This document shows, in pieces, positions 1 to 7,133 of a stretch of DNA of 36,151 nt. The translations under genes were made by a program, and so were the position numbers. How positions within the stretch are numbered: position 1 is the stretch's first letter; each line of letters opens with the position of its first letter. The notes under the pieces were generated by a model that made no database searches, was not told the origin of the DNA, and was given only the letters and a program-made list of their open reading frames with translations. The stretch lies in NCBI GenBank assembly GCA_021792615.1, contig JAJYUJ010000026.1:1-36151 (forward strand). Reading direction: 5' to 3'. The DNA comes from a bacterium (lineage in GTDB: Bacteria > JAMCPX01).

Positions 1-74
1 GGGTTCCTTTCATTCCCTCTGCTCATGATATGGTAAACTGCACCGACAAATTCTATCCTTAATTGTCTCGCCAT
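1..74 (-). CDS. REP-associated tyrosine transposase (RAYT, Y1_Tnp), 5' end only
   Basis: The reverse strand from 74 to the window edge encodes MARQLRIEF, then a short stretch ending HIMSRGNERN. This is the N-terminus typical of REP-associated tyrosine transposases (TnpA_REP, IS200/IS605-like Y1 superfamily), which usually begin MARPLRIEFPGA and continue YHVTSRGNER. Only 24 codons are inside the window, so the catalytic HUH and Tyr motifs cannot be seen and intactness cannot be judged. The ATG at 74-72 is followed by an uninterrupted frame. A REP-like hairpin lies just upstream, as expected for a RAYT gene. The family call rests on the short N-terminal signature, which is quite distinctive. 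Confidence 0.75.
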   Translation of the reverse strand, partial: MARQLRIEFVGAVYHIMSRGNERN

Positions 75-87
75 GCATAATCTCTAA

Positions 88-133
88 CAAATATCTTTCG
101 ATTTGTCAAAATGAAAGATTTGACCCCAGATTT
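88..133. repeat. REP-like hairpin upstream of the RAYT gene
   Basis: CAAATATCTTTC (88-99) and GAAAGATTTG (113-122) form an imperfect inverted repeat with one bulge. On the minus strand it is preceded by TGGGGTCAAATC, a GGGGTCA-type motif often found in REP sequences next to tyrosine transposases. It sits between the RAYT start and the higA stop. The REP assignment is inferred from position and motif; further genomic copies would be needed to prove it. Confidence 0.5.
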
Positions 134-136
134 GAT

Positions 137-442
137 TTATACGGCTTTAGAATACACCTTTACGTCTTTTGCTAGATGCTCACCGAGTTTCTCTGCGGCA
201 ACATCAAGATCGTACTGGGATTGCACGCCGAGCCAAAATTCTGCGGACGTTCCAAAAAATCTGGCCAGTCTAAGTGCGGTATCGGCCGTAATCTTTCTCT
301 TCGCCAATATTATCTCATTTATCCTGCGGGGAGATACGTGGATACCCATAGCAAGCTTGTTCTGGTTTAGTCCCATCGGCTCGATAAACTCCTCCAGCAA
401 AATCTCCCCCGGGTGCACTGGATGTAATCTGTCTTTTTTCAT
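137..442 (-). CDS. higA: HigA-type antitoxin, XRE family
   Basis: This 101-residue protein is the antitoxin and autorepressor of a type II toxin-antitoxin pair. The N-terminal HPGEILLEEFIEPMG segment is the VapI/HigA signature. A helix-turn-helix follows at about residues 25-62 (LNQNKLAMGIHVSPRRINEI, then KRKITADTALRLARFFGTS), and FWLGVQSQYDL is also typical of HigA. It lies 15 bp downstream of higB on the same strand, in the toxin-first order characteristic of higBA. It probably represses the operon by binding the dyad at 757-782 together with HigB. Family call is secure. Confidence 0.93.
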   Translation of the reverse strand: MKKDRLHPVHPGEILLEEFIEPMGLNQNKLAMGIHVSPRRINEIILAKRKITADTALRLARFFGTSAEFWLGVQSQYDLDVAAEKLGEHLAKDVKVYSKAV

Positions 443-457
443 AATTGTACTCCCTTT

Positions 458-739
458 TTAATGATAGTCGACTATTTCCACATCATAAGCGTCTCCACCT
501 TTCCAGATAAAACAAATACGCCATTGGTCGTTTATTCTTATGCTGTATTGGCCGGAACGATCACCGCTGAGCTTTTCCAGCCGGTTGGCAGGTGGAATTC
601 GAAGATCATTCATATTTTTTGCATTGTTAATCATTATGAGCTTTCTTAAAGCGATCTGCTGAATATCATCCGGTAATTTTCTCGATCTTTCTCTATCGTA
701 TATTTTTTCGGTTTCTTTGTTCTCAAATGATTTAATCAC
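458..739 (-). CDS. higB: HigB-type toxin, RelE superfamily mRNA interferase
   Basis: This 93-residue protein is a ribosome-dependent mRNA endonuclease of the HigB/RelE fold. It starts MIKSFENKETEKIY and ends with the conserved block RLEKLSGDRSGQYSIRINDQ, then WRICFIW and VEIVDYH, as HigB proteins do. The length matches the family. The start is GTG at 739-737, chosen because HigB proteins begin MI(K/R)SF. That codon lies where transcription from the promoter at 746-774 should begin, and no Shine-Dalgarno precedes it, so the mRNA may be leaderless. It is co-transcribed with higA. Confidence 0.93.
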   Translation of the reverse strand: MIKSFENKETEKIYDRERSRKLPDDIQQIALRKLIMINNAKNMNDLRIPPANRLEKLSGDRSGQYSIRINDQWRICFIWKGGDAYDVEIVDYH

Positions 740-745
740 ATAAAG

Positions 746-774
746 AGTATATATCTTATAACGTTAGTCGTCAA
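746..774 (-). promoter_or_regulatory. higBA sigma70-type promoter
   Basis: On the minus strand, TTGACG (774-769) is separated by exactly 17 nt from TATACT (751-746), a near-consensus sigma70 promoter. The expected start point, 6-7 nt past the -10, falls at about 739-740, on the GTG start of higB. Confidence 0.75.
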
Positions 775-782
775 GCGTTATA
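757..782. promoter_or_regulatory. Probable HigA operator
   Basis: TATAACG (757-763) and CGTTATA (776-782) form a perfect 7-bp dyad with a 12-nt spacer that overlaps the -35 of the higBA promoter. Position and symmetry suit an autoregulatory HigA site. This is inferred from sequence only. Confidence 0.55.
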
Positions 783-967
783 TGTGGTGGTCGCAGAATT
801 CGGCAAAATCGTTCTGAGAGTTCCTCTGAGGAAGGTTATGTCAACTGTTGTATTCTATGTAGCGATACTTTATGGTTTGTAGTGGTTCTGCGAGCGTGAA
901 ACCGTACGTTTCTGTTCAAATGCCCCGGCTGGTCCTTATAGCGGTTCTGGTCTCACTGTTACAGTAC

Positions 968-1870
968 CTACGGAATCCAAGTCCATTTGACTATCTTATA
1001 ATCCATATCACTGCGATCATAGGTGTATATGCTCCCGTCCGGACCGATGACCGCTTGACCGTATTCGTTAATGACAGATTCTTGTGGCTCTGTACCATAT
1101 ACATTGCTGCCTGGTTTGAGTATTTTGTATTGATTTTGTGGTGCTTGCCATGAAGCATTCAAAAAAAGCTGATATTGCTGTTTCTGACCGGCAGGTGTAG
1201 CTATCGCTGAAGCAGTAAAGGCATATACCCGTGCTGGCTCGAAGTTATTATGAACATCCATGATCAGGTTTGTATTTATACGGATAATTCCTGATGCGTA
1301 ATCGAAATAGCTTGTTTCTCCCGTATAATAATAAAAGTACACCCCATCCGGATATTCTATTCTCGCGTAATGGCTTGTCCCCGTTATCTTATGACTTAAT
1401 ATCCCCAACTCCATCGGTCGGGTGGTGGTGGTAGTTACAATATCACCTGTTATACTTATTAAGGCAAAATAATTGTCGCCGCCACTCCATAAATTTTGAT
1501 TACTATCGTATCCAAGATCGTGAGAACCCACTTTATACTTGGGTATCGAGTTTGTATATATGGTACTTCCGTCCGGCTGCTTTTGTGCATTCCAAGGAAT
1601 AACGAACTCAATTGTACCTTGTGATGTATATACCTCCGTCCTCTTATTTACAAGATCTCCTATAACAATATCCCCATTGCCTATTATAGCATCTAAATCA
1701 GGATAAGTATCATATGCAGAGACATCTCCAGTTTCTAATCCAAATTGTGTAGTTGCTGTTCCCCATGTACCTGCAACTATTGTTGTAGGTCCACTCCATG
1801 CTGCGTAAAGTCTCGCTGTTGTTAAGAGTGTAAAACATAAACTTATTAGTAAAACCTTTCTTATTTCCAT
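968..1870 (-). CDS. Secreted protein of unknown function
   Basis: This is a 300-residue exported protein. The N-terminus MEIRKVLLISLCFTLLTTAR plus LYA looks like a cleavable Sec signal peptide, with cleavage near residue 23. The mature part is rich in Ser, Thr, Tyr and Gly and looks beta-rich. The last 30 residues (VIGPDGSIYTYDRSDMDYKI and KWTWIP) resemble a single NHL/propeller-like strand motif. No catalytic motif or named family is recognisable. A Shine-Dalgarno (GGGAGG) lies about 8 nt before the ATG at 1870. It points the same way as the propeller lipoprotein upstream at 2140-3822, and both are envelope proteins, but the 269-bp gap leaves an operon uncertain. Confidence 0.75.
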   Translation of the reverse strand: MEIRKVLLISLCFTLLTTARLYAAWSGPTTIVAGTWGTATTQFGLETGDVSAYDTYPDLDAIIGNGDIVIGDLVNKRTEVYTSQGTIEFVIPWNAQKQPDGSTIYTNSIPKYKVGSHDLGYDSNQNLWSGGDNYFALISITGDIVTTTTTRPMELGILSHKITGTSHYARIEYPDGVYFYYYTGETSYFDYASGIIRINTNLIMDVHNNFEPARVYAFTASAIATPAGQKQQYQLFLNASWQAPQNQYKILKPGSNVYGTEPQESVINEYGQAVIGPDGSIYTYDRSDMDYKIVKWTWIP

Positions 1871-1960
1871 AAAATAATCCTCCCGAATCCTATAGGCTCT
1901 GAAAGACCATAAACGCTATTTAAGGTTTTATTGTTTTATGTCCAAATTGACCGGTAGTTA

Positions 1961-1996
1961 TAAGACAGGGGTCAGGGCTACACATTACACACCCCA
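1961..1996. repeat. Possible REP/RAYT-type remnant
   Basis: The stretch around 1963-1995 contains ACAGGGGTCAGGGCTAC, then ACATTACACACCCC, resembling the GGGGTCAGG-type sequences near REP-associated transposases; a GGGGTCA motif also occurs at 88-133. It lies in the 269-bp gap between two secreted-protein genes, where I see no other gene. Short and based on motif likeness only. Confidence 0.3.
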
Positions 1997-2139
1997 AATC
2001 TATTGATAATATCTTTCTTTATGTCGTTTAACTTCTTATCCTTATCTAACACCATTCCGAATCCTTAACGGTATCGACATAATTCACTCATATCACATCC
2101 ACTGAATGCCTCTGTCAAGTGCAGGCCCCTTGTTCTTTC

Positions 2140-3822
2140 TTAGAGGTTTCCTCCACCGGGGAATACTGGTCCTTTGTATGGGAAGTATTGTGGCCCCGTG
2201 GTTATACCAACAAACTCGGTTATAGCACCACCGAACAGATTAGCCACCCAGACATCACCTGAGCTATCTATTGCAATTCCAATGGGATTGTTGGTGCCTA
2301 CCGCAAAGGTTCCTATGGTAACGCCGGTAGGACTTAATTCGGTTACATTATTACTGCCATAATTAGCCACCCAGACATCGCCTGCGCTGTCTATCGCTAT
2401 TCCATGGGGATTGGTACCTACAGCATAGGTTCCTATGGTGGCGCCGGTAGGGCTTAATTCGGTTATACCGTTCAAATTACTAACCCAGACATCGCCTGAG
2501 CTGTCTATCGCTATTCCATCGGGGGCGTATACAGAAGGAGTTCCTATGGTAGCGCCGGTAGAGCTTAATTCGGTTACATAATTACTACCATAATTAGCAA
2601 CCCAGACATCGCCTGCGCTGTCTATCGCTATTCCGATGGGATTGGTGCCTACAGTAACAGTTGTTATGGTAGTGCCGGTAGGGCCTAATTCGGTTACGGT
2701 ATTATCGCCATAATTAGTCACCCAGATATTGCCTGCACCATCTATCGCTATTCCATGGGGATTGGTACCTACAGCATAGGTTCCTATGGTAGTGCCGGTA
2801 GGGCTTAATTCGGTTACAGTATTACCGCTATCATTAACAACCCAGACATTGCCTGCGCTGTCTATCGCTATTCTAAGGGGATTGGTGCCTACAGCATAGG
2901 TTCCTATGGTAGTACCGGTAGGACTCAATTCGATTATATTATTACCGCCCTCATTGACCACCCAGACATTGCCTGCGCTATCTATCGCTATTCCATTAAT
3001 AGAGGCGACTATAGCATAGGTGTTTGTTTTATTTACTGTAAAAGTAATCGGGTTTGAATACGGGGTATTTGTATCTGTGGTGTTTACAATTACATTGCCG
3101 GTTACATTCTCTCCTGAGACAGGAGGCATTGTTATAGTTACAGAGCTATTAGTCCATGTCCATACGGTTGCAGCAGTACCGCTAAATGTAACCTGGCTCA
3201 ATGCCGAGCCGAAGTTATAACCTGAAATAGTAACAGTTGCGCCACTCCATGCTGTTGTTGGAGTTATACTGCTGATCACGGGCACATCTGCGTAGATATA
3301 TACCCATGCAACAAAGCTTGATGTTGCATCAAACCCGATGACCTTATTGACGGATTGTCCTCCGGCAGGGATTGTAAAAACAGATCCCGTCGTGTCTGAT
3401 GTAAACAGCCAGCCCCATGCCCCATAGGCAGGGGAGTCCACGTACCAGCCTGTCCCAAGGTCTGGATCTGCACCTGTAGGACTGCCGGAGATAATGCTGT
3501 ATGCCTGCATCTCAACGCCTGTCCATGGATTTATGCTGTTGTTAACGATGTAAACAGACGCCGTTACCCTACTGCCGCTGAATACAGTGCTACCTGATTG
3601 AAACACACCTGCAAGCCCTGTTATGTTCTGACCTGCATGCTGTGGTGATACATCAATGGATTTTATAGCCAAATTATTAGTATCAGCATCGTAGGTCAAC
3701 CAATATGCTGCAACAGGCTCGTTTGCCTGCTCCGGCTGCTGGTGACTCCCGGTGCAGCCTACAACAAACAGCATTATTACTAACAATAAAAAGGCAATCA
3801 ATGTCTTGATGTTTAATCTCAG
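2140..3822 (-). CDS. Lipoprotein with IPT/TIG domain and seven-repeat NHL/Vgb-like beta-propeller
   Basis: This surface or periplasmic lipoprotein is about 560 residues long. Its signal peptide ends FLLLVIMLFVVGC, a lipobox, and is followed by TGSHQQPEQ. After an N-terminal region of about 150 residues comes an IPT/TIG domain (PVISSITPTTAWSGATVTI onward). Seven tandem units of about 40 residues follow, each with an IAIDSAGNVWVxN core and a TELSPTGxTIG strand, and the protein ends in a short Pro/Gly-rich tail. This matches virginiamycin-B-lyase-like or NHL propellers, but no lyase active site is evident. The annotated-style TTG at 3801 lacks a ribosome site; CTG at 3822 sits 5 nt after AAGGAGG, with a stop just upstream, and adds a basic n-region (RLNIK). 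A CTG start is therefore most likely. Confidence 0.85.
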   Translation of the reverse strand: MRLNIKTLIAFLLLVIMLFVVGCTGSHQQPEQANEPVAAYWLTYDADTNNLAIKSIDVSPQHAGQNITGLAGVFQSGSTVFSGSRVTASVYIVNNSINPWTGVEMQAYSIISGSPTGADPDLGTGWYVDSPAYGAWGWLFTSDTTGSVFTIPAGGQSVNKVIGFDATSSFVAWVYIYADVPVISSITPTTAWSGATVTISGYNFGSALSQVTFSGTAATVWTWTNSSVTITMPPVSGENVTGNVIVNTTDTNTPYSNPITFTVNKTNTYAIVASINGIAIDSAGNVWVVNEGGNNIIELSPTGTTIGTYAVGTNPLRIAIDSAGNVWVVNDSGNTVTELSPTGTTIGTYAVGTNPHGIAIDGAGNIWVTNYGDNTVTELGPTGTTITTVTVGTNPIGIAIDSAGDVWVANYGSNYVTELSSTGATIGTPSVYAPDGIAIDSSGDVWVSNLNGITELSPTGATIGTYAVGTNPHGIAIDSAGDVWVANYGSNNVTELSPTGVTIGTFAVGTNNPIGIAIDSSGDVWVANLFGGAITEFVGITTGPQYFPYKGPVFPGGGNL

Positions 3823-3826
3823 GGTA

Positions 3827-3834
3827 ACCTCCTT
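3827..3834 (-). promoter_or_regulatory. Ribosome binding site that places the lipoprotein start at CTG
   Basis: The minus strand reads AAGGAGGT directly after an in-frame TAA (3837-3835). The only near-cognate start at good spacing is CTG (3822-3820). The next candidate, TTG at 3801, is about 26 nt away. Confidence 0.6.
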
Positions 3835-3918
3835 TTATCCTGCGTGAAAACATAGCATAAGACCTTTCTTTGGTAAATCTTATTCAGAGATCCTGGGGGG
3901 GAATAGGTCACCCATTGA

Positions 3919-4057
3919 CAGGCTGTTGAAAAACTCGGATTACTGTCATTGCGATCGAAGTAAAGCAATCTCGGTTTTTACAAATCACTAAGTTATAGAT
4001 TGCTTCGTCGCAAAATCGTTCCTCGCAATGACATACTTGGGCTTTTTCAAAAGTCTG
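3919..4057. repeat. MITE-like inverted-repeat element, 139 bp
   Basis: The two ends are imperfect inverted repeats of about 36 nt. The left end reads CAGGCTGTTGAAAAAC and then TGTCATTGCGA. The right end, reverse-complemented, reads CAGACTTTTGAAAAAGC and then TGTCATTGCGA. Inside is a second inverted pair, AAGCAATCT (3963-3971) and AGATTGCTT. There is no coding capacity. The shape suits a transposase-dependent miniature element or a large REP-type hairpin. It accounts for most of the 339-bp gap between the lipoprotein and the cyclase. Confidence 0.65.
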
Positions 4058-4123
4058 TACAGCCCTGACCTTAGTCTTTCAATGACGGGTTCGCGACAAC
4101 ACGAAAACAGACTGCTCACACTG

Positions 4124-4151
4124 TTGACTTTTCTCATATCGCCATTGTAAA
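4124..4151 (+). promoter_or_regulatory. Candidate promoter of the cyclase-pheA operon
   Basis: TTGACT (4124-4129) and TGTAAA (4146-4151) are separated by 16 nt just upstream of the ATG at 4162. The -35 is good and the -10 is weak. No clear Shine-Dalgarno precedes the ATG. Confidence 0.3.
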
Positions 4152-4161
4152 GAATTATATT

Positions 4162-6048
4162 ATGTTGAAGAATTTACTGGGAAAAAGCCTTGCATACAGA
4201 CTAACGGCATTCATGGTACTCGTGGTTGTCACAACGCTCGGTATCGCAATTTTTCTTTATATCTACCTTGAAAAAGATTTTGCCTATACAACTGCAGAGT
4301 ATCAATTTTCTTTAATCGACAGAACATTCGAGGAACTTATTTCTTATACCAACGGCAAGGACCACAGCATTCAGCCGCAACATATCATCGAAAAACTCGG
4401 AGAGAATGCCAGTATTCATTACATAACACTTTACAACAATAACGGAAAACCTATCATATCAAGCGTCAGTTCCCTGCAAGAGCCGTTAAGTGCAAAAAAA
4501 CTAAAGGAACTTGAAAACCTTTCTTACAACCATTCCATAACAGCGATGTCAGCAAATACTCTTGATTATATTGCACCGATCAAACTGAGGGTGAGCTGCC
4601 GGCAATGCCACACAAACGGCAGCACACTCGGCTTTATAAAGATTAGCTCTTCTTACTCCACGCTCTACAAGCACACCTACGATATGGCTAAAAAACTCGG
4701 TATCATTTTTTTAGCTGTCCTGCTTGTTTTCGGAGTAGCTTCCATATTTATTTCGGAACTTATTGTCGTGCGGCCTTTAAAGGAATTCGTAGCTCTGATC
4801 CATAAAGCTGAACTCAACAATTTTCTTCCCAGAAGTAAGCTGACACGTCAGGACGAGATCGGAGAAATCGAAGATAATTTCAACCAAATGTTGTCAAGAA
4901 TAACCAATCTCATGGCTACCAGCGTTGAGAAAGAACGGGAACTCGTCTTTGTAAAGGAAGAACTGAAATATAAGGAACTGCTTGAAGCACGATCCGAACA
5001 GATAGAGAAGGTAAACAAGGAGCTCGAAGAGAGCGTAAAGGAATTATCGATGCTGTTCAATTTCGGGCAGTACATCATATCGACCGTGGATATGAACGAG
5101 CTGCTCCGCATCATAACCACCGCAATCGTGGACACGCTCAACTATAAAGAATGCGCAATCCTCTTCAAGGAGGACAACCTGTTACGGATAGTTTCGGCAT
5201 GGGGTTTCGAAGACAATGCAAAGCTGATTGGCATAGAGTTCAGTCTTGAGGAAGGAATAAGCGGCAACGTAGCAACGAGCGGCAAGCCCATGCTTATCAA
5301 CGATACCAGTAAAGAATCGAGGTACCTGCACTACAAAGGACAGATACAGAAAGAAGGTGCTTTCCTCAGCGTCCCGCTTAAATACAAAAATACCGTTATC
5401 GGGGTCTTAAACGTCAGCAACGATATGCCCGGCAGCCTTACAAAAAAGGATATCGATTTTCTGACCGCAATAAGCGCGCAGATCGCAGTCGTCATAGAAA
5501 ATGCAAGTCTTTACGAACAAACGAAAGAACTGTCCATTACGGACGATCTCACCGGATTGTTCAACCGGCGGCACATGCGCGTAATCCTTGACAAAGAATG
5601 GGAGCGGGCAAACAGGTACTCGCAGCCCCTTTCACTCTTGATGTTAGACCTGGACCTCTTCAAAGGGTACAACGATAAGTTCGGCCACCTCAGGGGAGAT
5701 GAGGCGCTTGCCATCCTCTCACAAATAATAAAAATGAACATACGTGGTATCGATGTGCCGATACGGTACGGCGGTGAAGAATTCTTAATAATACTCCCGG
5801 ACACCAGTTCCGCCGGAGCAACGGCAACAGCGGAAAAGCTGCGCAAAGCGATAGCCGATGCCTTTACACAAAACAATATTCCGACGCTCACGATAAGCAT
5901 CGGGATAGTGTCCTATCCCGAGCAGGTATTCGATACCATACATGAGTTTTTGTACGCATCCGATATCGCCCTGTACGAGGCGAAAAGAAGAGGACGCAAT
6001 ACCACGGTAAACTATGACGGTAAATCCATGCAGGAGAACAATAAATGA
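4162..6048 (+). CDS. Membrane diguanylate cyclase with periplasmic CxxCH motif, HAMP, GAF and GGDEF domains
   Basis: This 628-residue sensor should make cyclic di-GMP from two GTP at the inner membrane. In order: TM1 at 15-36; a periplasmic domain at 37-177 with the c-type heme motif CRQCH at 146-150; TM2 at 178-200; HAMP at about 200-253; a coiled coil to 295; GAF at about 305-450; and GGDEF at 456-620. The active-site motif is GGEEF (537-541), which is catalytically competent. RGID (528-531) lies five residues before it, the standard inhibitory I-site, so product feedback is expected. The heme motif suggests redox or gas sensing, as in Tll0287-like heme sensors; that part is inference. The stop overlaps the pheA start (ATGA), implying translational coupling. 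Confidence 0.93.
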   Translation: MLKNLLGKSLAYRLTAFMVLVVVTTLGIAIFLYIYLEKDFAYTTAEYQFSLIDRTFEELISYTNGKDHSIQPQHIIEKLGENASIHYITLYNNNGKPIISSVSSLQEPLSAKKLKELENLSYNHSITAMSANTLDYIAPIKLRVSCRQCHTNGSTLGFIKISSSYSTLYKHTYDMAKKLGIIFLAVLLVFGVASIFISELIVVRPLKEFVALIHKAELNNFLPRSKLTRQDEIGEIEDNFNQMLSRITNLMATSVEKERELVFVKEELKYKELLEARSEQIEKVNKELEESVKELSMLFNFGQYIISTVDMNELLRIITTAIVDTLNYKECAILFKEDNLLRIVSAWGFEDNAKLIGIEFSLEEGISGNVATSGKPMLINDTSKESRYLHYKGQIQKEGAFLSVPLKYKNTVIGVLNVSNDMPGSLTKKDIDFLTAISAQIAVVIENASLYEQTKELSITDDLTGLFNRRHMRVILDKEWERANRYSQPLSLLMLDLDLFKGYNDKFGHLRGDEALAILSQIIKMNIRGIDVPIRYGGEEFLIILPDTSSAGATATAEKLRKAIADAFTQNNIPTLTISIGIVSYPEQVFDTIHEFLYASDIALYEAKRRGRNTTVNYDGKSMQENNK

Positions 6049-7133
6049 TCAATAATAATGTCAGCGACTTAAGGAAACAGATTGACGCCATCGATAATAA
6101 GCTCCTGGAACTCCTGAACCGCAGGATGGCGATAGCAATCGATATAAACAAAGAAAAGAAAAAAACATCTGCTCCCGTGTATTATCCGTCGAGAGAGGCC
6201 TTCATCGTCAACAGGCTTGTGCGGCAGAACAAAGGACAGTTGAAGAACGAATTCATAAAGCACATATTCAAGGAAATTTTTTCTGCTTCAAGGGCATCCG
6301 TAACACCTCCCAAAATAGCATACCTCGGTCCCGAAGGTGCATGGGCACATCAGGCAGCACTGCTTGAGTTTGGGAATTCATCCCCTCTCATGCCGGCAAA
6401 AAACATCTCCGAGATCTTCAACGAGGTCGAATACAGCAACTGCGATTTCGGCGTTGTCCCCATTGAAAACTCCATGGAAGGCACGGTTCCGCAAACGCTC
6501 GACCGTTTTATAGACTCAAACCTGCTTATCGCACGTGAAATATTTGTTCCCATAACCTATGTGCTCGCGGTAAAAAAACGAATCTCCTTGAAGGATATCA
6601 GGAAAGTATATTCCCACCCGCAGGCCATCGCACAGTGCAGGAGATGGATCCGGGAGAAGCTTCCGAACGCCATGACCGTGGATACGGACAGCACGAGCCA
6701 GGCCGCAAAAATTGTACAGCATTCAGGCTCATCCGTGGCTATCGTCAGCGAGCTTGCGGCGAGGCTCTACAAGCTCAAGATACTCGCGAGCAGGCTCGAA
6801 GAAAATCCCAACAATGTGACCAGGTTCGTTGTCATAGGAAAGATCATGCCCGACAGGACGGACAACGACAAGACATCGATTATTTTTGCGGTAAAACACC
6901 GGTCCGGAGCATTATACGCTGCTTTGAAACCGTTTTCAGACTACAACGTAAACCTGACAAAGATAGAATCAAGACCTCTGAAAAAGAAGGCGTGGGAATA
7001 TCTTTTCTTTGTGGACATCGATGGACATATTGAGGATCAGAAGATCAAGAAGGCCATCGCAGCACTGAAGCTCCACACGGTGTTTTTCAAGTTTCTTGGT
7101 TCGTATCCGAAAACAAAACAGGAGAATCTATGA
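6045..7133 (+). CDS. pheA: Bifunctional chorismate mutase / prephenate dehydratase
   Basis: This cytosolic enzyme converts chorismate to prephenate and then to phenylpyruvate for phenylalanine synthesis. The chorismate mutase domain spans about 1-85 (LRKQIDAIDNKLLELLNRR). The dehydratase domain spans about 90-270, starting IAYLGPEGAWAHQAA and carrying the catalytic TRF motif at 259-261. A C-terminal ACT domain (277-355) contains ESRP at 308-311, the Phe-binding motif, so allosteric feedback by phenylalanine is expected. At 362 residues it has the usual fused P-protein length. It overlaps the cyclase upstream and hisC downstream by 4 bp each. Confidence 0.96.
   Translation: MINNNVSDLRKQIDAIDNKLLELLNRRMAIAIDINKEKKKTSAPVYYPSREAFIVNRLVRQNKGQLKNEFIKHIFKEIFSASRASVTPPKIAYLGPEGAWAHQAALLEFGNSSPLMPAKNISEIFNEVEYSNCDFGVVPIENSMEGTVPQTLDRFIDSNLLIAREIFVPITYVLAVKKRISLKDIRKVYSHPQAIAQCRRWIREKLPNAMTVDTDSTSQAAKIVQHSGSSVAIVSELAARLYKLKILASRLEENPNNVTRFVVIGKIMPDRTDNDKTSIIFAVKHRSGALYAALKPFSDYNVNLTKIESRPLKKKAWEYLFFVDIDGHIEDQKIKKAIAALKLHTVFFKFLGSYPKTKQENL

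Noticed and set aside
872-1153. 93-residue forward frame
   Set aside because: It lies mostly over the 3' end of the secreted-protein gene and has no start signal.
2190-3010. CRISPR array
   Set aside because: The regular repeats are 120-bp coding units of a propeller protein in one frame, with no unique spacers.
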